64,000 bases of DNA, taken from Rhynchosporium graminicola. Taxonomy: Eukaryota; Ascomycota; Leotiomycetes; Helotiales; Ploettnerulaceae. How positions within the stretch are numbered: the first letter of the stretch is position 1; each line of letters starts with the position of its first letter. Shown one piece after another: positions 59,473-64,000 of this stretch. The notes below the pieces were generated by a model. The model saw only the letters and a list, made by a program, of their open reading frames with translations, ran no database searches and was not told the DNA's origin. The translations under genes were made by a program, and so were the position numbers. The stretch is from contig FJUW01000050.1 in the NCBI GenBank assembly GCA_900074885.1, forward strand, positions 248,001-312,000. The letters are read 5' to 3'.

Positions 59473-60150
59473 CGAATTCTAGGATGGGGTACAGGAAAGG
59501 CCTTGGTTGGGGAACAAAGTCTGCTGATTTCGCAACTTATTTATCGGGAGGTGTGTCGAGAAACGAGCCCAACTCGTACGGAGGGCACAGACTGCATCTC
59601 TTTTGAAGTTCGTCAAGGTACCTCCCTAAGTGTGCTCTCTTTCGGAGAAACACCTCACCGGTTTTGACAAGCGAGAAAACTATAACTCAAAGCAAATAAC
59701 ACTTTCTTTTTTGACATAACGCGAATGAAAAGCTATGAAATAAGGCGAGGATACTAAATCAAAGGCCAAGATTCTGCTCCAGTGATTTTGGGATAATTTT
59801 AGTCTTTGAAAATTGAGAAACCCATTAACTCGGTAGGTTTCTGCAGTTTATCAATTCGGCCACCTTTCTCTCAGGTGGAAATATTTCCGTTTTATAACGA
59901 CGAGATCGCAAGTTTACCTGCAGACGATTTCTATCATGCCTTGTAGCATCGCAAGAAATTCATAAAACTTCTTTCATTAGATATTGATGTTGGTATCACT
60001 CTTTCGTAGTACGTACAATCAAGTATTATGCGTGAGCCAAAGTACAGTAATAGTTATGGTAGTATTAGTTGTATCGTGGCTGTCGATTCGAGGTAGTCGA
60101 GACTGCGGAAAGGAGATATATCTGGTGGGCTAAATCGAAAGCTATATACT
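59473..60150. other. Transition region before the transposon-rich end
   Basis: Normal composition until about 60150, where the sequence turns abruptly into TA-rich, CA/TG-poor sequence. No gene seen. Confidence 0.5.
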
Positions 60151-61647
60151 TCTAAAACTCCCTTCCTAAAACTCCCCTTCGAGATAGAGAATATCTCTTC
60201 CTTATATTAGGACCATATATCTATATATTATAACTCTATAATCTATAACTCTTAACCTTCTATATATATTATCAAACTCCCTACTCTTACTACTATACCT
60301 CTAGTATAGAATATCTAGCTATAATCTCTATCCTTCGACCTGTTCTAAGCTCTATTAGCAGCTAATACTTACCCTTCTTAGCTATAAGGTTTTAATATAA
60401 TAGTAGTCTTTCCTTCTATCTATTTATAAGGTATAAGTTTCGCAGATAAAAGAGCTTTATTTAATCGATATAGAAGTATTATAGTATTAGTATTCTATCG
60501 ATTTACTATAAGGTATAAGATTTACTATATTCTCTATCTATATTAGAGACTATAAAAGGACTCCTCTAGCTTAGACGTAACTTTTACCTAGCTATAGTAT
60601 AGTCGTAAAGTATAACTATAGAGCTAATTCCTAGATATTATCTTCTAGATACCTTTAGATTATATATCTCTTTCTATCTTATTCTGTCTAGGTATAAGGC
60701 CTAATCTACTTACTATAATTTAGTAGCTTACGCTCTAATATACTCTAATACTTTATCTCCCTATTTTTTATTCTTCTTACTATCCGCTCCCTAAAGTATA
60801 TTAGGGAATCCTTATAAGTCTAGCTCTAAATAAATTACTCTAATAAAATATACTAGAAAGGCAAGATCTACTTCTGACTTAGGCTAGTACCTATAGTATA
60901 TATAGAAAAGTAAGTAACTAAGGAACTTAATCTCTCTTAAGTTTATCTTAAATACTACCTTTTAAAGCTTAATAGTATAGTTAAGACTAGTCTTAGTTAT
61001 AGCTTACTAGACTAAATTAATAGCCTTCTCTACTATACCTATAGACTTCTTAGAAACTAAGAGTAAGTTAAGCTATAAAATACCTTTCTTACTAATATAG
61101 CTTCTAACTTTCTTCTTAAAGTAACTTCTAAGGTTAATATAAAAGCTAATAGATATACTTTCTATCTTAAAGAGTATATCTAGAGATATCTTAATATATT
61201 CAGAATTAGCTACTATATAAGGAAAAGCCTATATTAGCTAGGAGAAGTAATCTTTAATAATAAGAAAGTATCTATAACTCTTAAGTAGTTATATAAAAAG
61301 TCTATAGAAATCTGCCCTAAGTAGTTCTATTAGTATAGAGATATTAATCTAAGATAATAGCGCTAACTTCTGAGCTAAGCTATATTTTACGTATTAAAGA
61401 TACTTAGTAATATATAGAGTAATATCTTAGTAAGTATAAGCTAATAGATACCTCTAAGTTTTCTATTGATAATAATTAATATAAAATATCCTCTCTTATT
61501 ATAAGCCTTTACTAAAGCTTCTGCAAATTGTCTTAGTATAAGATAATATTTATATACTACTCTCTACTTATACTATAGTATATTATACTCTTACTTATAT
61601 TTCTTATGTTAGAGCGTTAGAGATCTTTTCCTTATATAGTTAGTATT
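60151..61647. mobile_element. RIP-degraded repeat relic, class uncertain
   Basis: TA-rich sequence with almost no CA/TG dinucleotides and many TAG/TAA codons in place of CAG/CAA/TGG, the mark of repeat-induced point mutation of a former repeat. The minus strand has long frames interrupted mostly by TAG, with segments such as GQISIDFLYNYLRVIDTFLL and RRKLEAILVRKVFYSLTYS that loosely recall a retroelement integrase (possibly Copia-type). The match is weak and I do not assign it. It directly abuts the LTR at 61648. Confidence 0.6.
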
Positions 61648-62126
61648 TGTAACGTTCCTAGTTCTGACTGGTACGCGGTGTACAGGCTCGTCGGTTAGTA
61701 TCAGCTATAAAGTAAAGTAAATAAGAGATTCGGTTCTTAATTGGAATTAAGACGTTATAAGCAGGTATTAATTACTATATGAATTTAAGCACGAAGCTCC
61801 TATCTAATAGCAGAAGTACTAGTCTTATATAGAACTTTCGTTCCCTTATATTAGCTATATAAGACTATCTTGCAGAGCTTGCAAGCTCTCGCGACCTGTC
61901 TAGCAGTCTAGCATATCACGTGATCCTAGATCACCTATAGCTATAATACTATTATTACTTTAATACAGGTAGCTATATAGTACTACTCGCTAGTTTATAC
62001 TATAACTGTATTAGTGCCTTTCCTCTAATAGTACTAACTCATTTCTAATACTAAAACTCGTCTAGTATATACTACTAGGTAGTACTATTAGTATTCTAGT
62101 ACTAAGAACTATACTAGTTCGTGATA
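61648..62126 (-). repeat. Long terminal repeat (3' LTR) of a Ty3/Gypsy element
   Basis: Read on minus, the segment begins TATCACGAAC (probable RIP change of TG to TA) and ends CGTTACA, so it fits TG...CA LTR ends; length about 479 bp. It is immediately preceded on minus by a purine-rich tract (CAGAAGGGGGATAG). Composition is less AT-biased in part, with a GTGATC/GATCAC inverted repeat at about 61920-61936. The 5' LTR would lie beyond the window, so the pair cannot be compared here. Confidence 0.6.
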
Positions 62127-62140
62127 CTATCCCCCTTCTG
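62127..62140 (-). other. Polypurine tract of the Ty3/Gypsy element
   Basis: On minus the sequence CAGAAGGGGGATAG abuts the LTR start, as expected of the plus-strand primer site. Identified from sequence and position. Confidence 0.55.
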
Positions 62141-62252
62141 TCTTAGCGTATCCTTACGCTTAAGTACGCCTAAGTAAATATCGATAACTACTTATAGCTA
62201 TCTCCTTCTTTTATTATACACCCCGAACGTATAACTAAATAAGTCGATCATA

Positions 62253-62765
62253 TTATACTTAGAAGATAAAAAGAATTAAGTAGTAGAATTATAGTACTAT
62301 ATACTAGATATGAAAAGGCGAAATATAAAGAGTATATATTACCTCGCGATCCTAAACTAACTAGATATAGTTATTACGCCTAATTAAATAAATCCTATAA
62401 TACTCGTATAAGGAACCGGATACCTATAGCTTCCGAATAGGAGAGTCTGGATTCCTAAATCGAAAAATTAGAGGATAAGGAAGACTTAGCTATAGCTAAG
62501 TTCTATATACGAATTAAAAGGTTAAAGAAATAGAAACGTTTCTTATACGAAAGGCAGTAAAAGATAATTACTACTAGTAAATTTAATAGCTAAGCTCGAC
62601 GCTCTTAAAGCTTTAGAGAAAGAAGAAAAAGAGAAACAGGAAAGAGAGGAAGTGCTTAAAGACGCTAAGCTAGCGGGCGCGGAACCCTCTAGTTCCGATA
62701 TCCCTATCGACCCCTCGTTCGACCCGATAGTTAACCTTCCTTTCGATCCTGCGGACTCGCTCTAG
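62253..62765 (+). pseudogene. Accessory-gene relic on the opposite strand of the Gypsy element
   Basis: Plus-strand coding trace between the element's chromodomain and its LTR, antisense to pol. From about 62265 to 62590 a frame reads through several TAG/TAA with segments RYEKAKYKEYILPRDPKLTR and KLEDKEDLAIAKFY, then RIKRLKK. After a +1 frame change a clean frame of 57 codons (62592-62765) follows: a charged helix (ALKALEKEEKEKQEREEVL) and a tail with Pro/Asp-Phe motifs (DIPIDPSFDPIVNLPFDPAD). This C-terminal part is notably less RIP-mutated than its flanks. I recall that some Botrytis Gypsy elements carry an extra gene ('brownie') in just this reverse-strand position; the equivalence is inference. 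Confidence 0.5.
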
Positions 62766-62789
62766 GCAGATCTAGGTTTTATCGATAGA

Positions 62790-64000
62790 AATTAGCTAGT
62801 AATACTAAGTAGTAAAAGCTTAACTTAAGTTCCTATATATTTTCCGAATATAAGTAGTTCTTCTATTTTATTAGGTATCTAATAATACCTTATTTATACT
62901 AATAGTTTAGTAGTTCCTTTATATTATATTCTACGAGTAAGTTAACTAGTTTAGCGTATATCTTCAGGGCTAGTAGTGCTCCTAGTAGTGCTTTTTCTAA
63001 TAAGGATATATAGAATATCGAGAATATCTTCTTTATCGTAGCTAGTAGCTAGAGTTTATAATTTAAAATTCCTTTAATATATTTGATTTTAAAAAGTCTA
63101 AGTTTCTTATAGTCTAACTTATTACTTAGTCTCTATATATTAATATTTTTTCATAGAAAATAAACCCTATCTCCTTCCTATAGCGTTAGCTTCTAATTAT
63201 AATTCTTATTATAGGAATATATATTATTCTCTACTATAAATTAGAGTTCCTCTACGAGTTCCTTATAGAGATCCTAGATATTCCGGACCTAGATATAAGC
63301 TATATTATTATCCTTAACTATTAAGTTAGGTTCTTTATAAGTAACAGGTTCGTAACTATAATTCGCGAAGAATAATATAACTTTTATTATTTTTATAGTC
63401 GAGCTATTATATATAAACTCTACTAATAGTAATAGTTCTACTTAATTATTTTATTAATAGCTAATATAGTAGCGTAAGTATACTTTAACTACTTAGTTTA
63501 TTCTTTTATTTCCTCTATTAGTCTAAGGATAGAAAGCTATTAATAGTTTTCGTTTAGTCCTTAGGAACCTTATTAAAGTATTCTAGAACTTTAATATAAA
63601 TAACTTATCTCGATCTAATACGATTTCTTCAGGTACTCTATACTTAGAGACTATCTCCTTAAGGTATACTTATACTAAGTACTCGGCCGTAAGAATAGAT
63701 AAGACTAATATTAAGATCATATACTTAATAAGTCTTTCTATAATAATAAGTATTATATTATAGCTAACTCCTATAACTAAGTCCTTCGATAGCAGTAATA
63801 GCCCTATGAAGTCCTATAATATTAATTTTCAAGATATTAGTAGTATTAGTACTATAATTATCTACTTATAAGGTATATATCAGGAAGACTTATTCCTAAT
63901 ATAAGTATTATAATTAGCTAGTACTTCTTTAATTATATAGTAGAGTCCTTCCGACTAGTAGTTTCTTAAAATCCTTAGATACGTTCTCTATATCCCCTAG
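62790..64000 (-). mobile_element. Ty3/Gypsy chromovirus pol 3' part (integrase, chromodomain), RIP-inactivated
   Basis: Minus-strand frame interrupted by many TAG/TAA/TGA codons and cut by the window edge. Readable blocks in order: the integrase zone with KEVLANYNTYIRNKSS, the first catalytic Asp in DFIGLLLLSKD (codon 63811-63813), IIIERLIKYMILI, VPEEIVLDRDKLFILKF (second Asp near 63615), AFYP followed by GNKRIN where the catalytic Glu is now Lys, LLLVEFIYNSSTIKIIKVIL, FFANYSYEPVTYKEPN, LYKELVEEL, EGDRVYFL, and FKIKYIKG ending FSIFYISLL near 63000. Then TTKLLV in a stretch at 62810-62960 suggests a chromodomain. The substitutions are G-to-A/C-to-T type. Element cannot be active. Confidence 0.85.

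Overview
The window comes from a filamentous ascomycete (Pezizomycotina), most likely a Leotiomycete in the Helotiales/Sclerotiniaceae range. Supporting signs are many short (45-190 nt) GT-AG introns with CTAAC/CTGAC branch sites, the fungal-specific elongation factor 3, a CBM1-bearing AA9 oxygenase, a long-insert fungal Dnm1, and a right-hand end whose TA-rich, CA/TG-poor, stop-riddled composition is typical of repeat-induced point mutation (RIP). The order-level placement is inference. All gene models were spliced by hand; reading frames close across every listed junction, and exon coordinates are given in each entry.

Left part (1-19.2 kb), housekeeping: 3' part of the PP2A B55 regulatory subunit (+), a YEA4/SLC35B4-type nucleotide-sugar transporter (+), AMP deaminase (+), the mitochondrial fission dynamin Dnm1 (-) and translation elongation factor eEF3 (+). 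Dnm1 and eEF3 diverge from a 2.4 kb intergenic region.

Middle, gene-poor part (19.2-34.4 kb): long non-coding stretches with three hypothetical genes on + or - strands (a 263-aa protein, an 87-aa basic protein, a 315-aa very acidic protein with a KEN motif) and a 623-aa hypothetical protein on -. It also holds an endosulfine-like FDSGDY motif in a broken frame and a small minisatellite enclosed by a perfect inverted repeat.

Second housekeeping block (34.4-46.5 kb): Sec7 ARF-GEF (-), pyruvate dehydrogenase E2 (+), the endosomal FYVE protein Pep7/Vac1 (-), the siroheme enzyme Met8 (+) and a GlcG/DUF336 haem-binding-type protein (-). Sec7/E2 and Pep7/Met8 are head-to-head pairs with 489 and 204 bp shared promoters.

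Accessory part (47.2-59.5 kb): secreted AA9 lytic polysaccharide monooxygenase with CBM1 (-), a Seo1/Dal5-type MFS transporter (+), an old-yellow-enzyme type oxidoreductase (+) and a secreted tyrosinase (+), widely spaced.

Right end (about 60.15-64 kb): RIP-degraded retrotransposon sequence. On the - strand, the 3' end of a Ty3/Gypsy chromovirus can be read (integrase, probable chromodomain, polypurine tract, 3' LTR). Between chromodomain and LTR a second, oppositely oriented coding relic lies on the + strand, the position reported for the accessory 'brownie' gene of some Botrytis Gypsy elements. A further RIP-degraded relic flanks the LTR. No rRNA, convincing tRNA or CRISPR array was seen.
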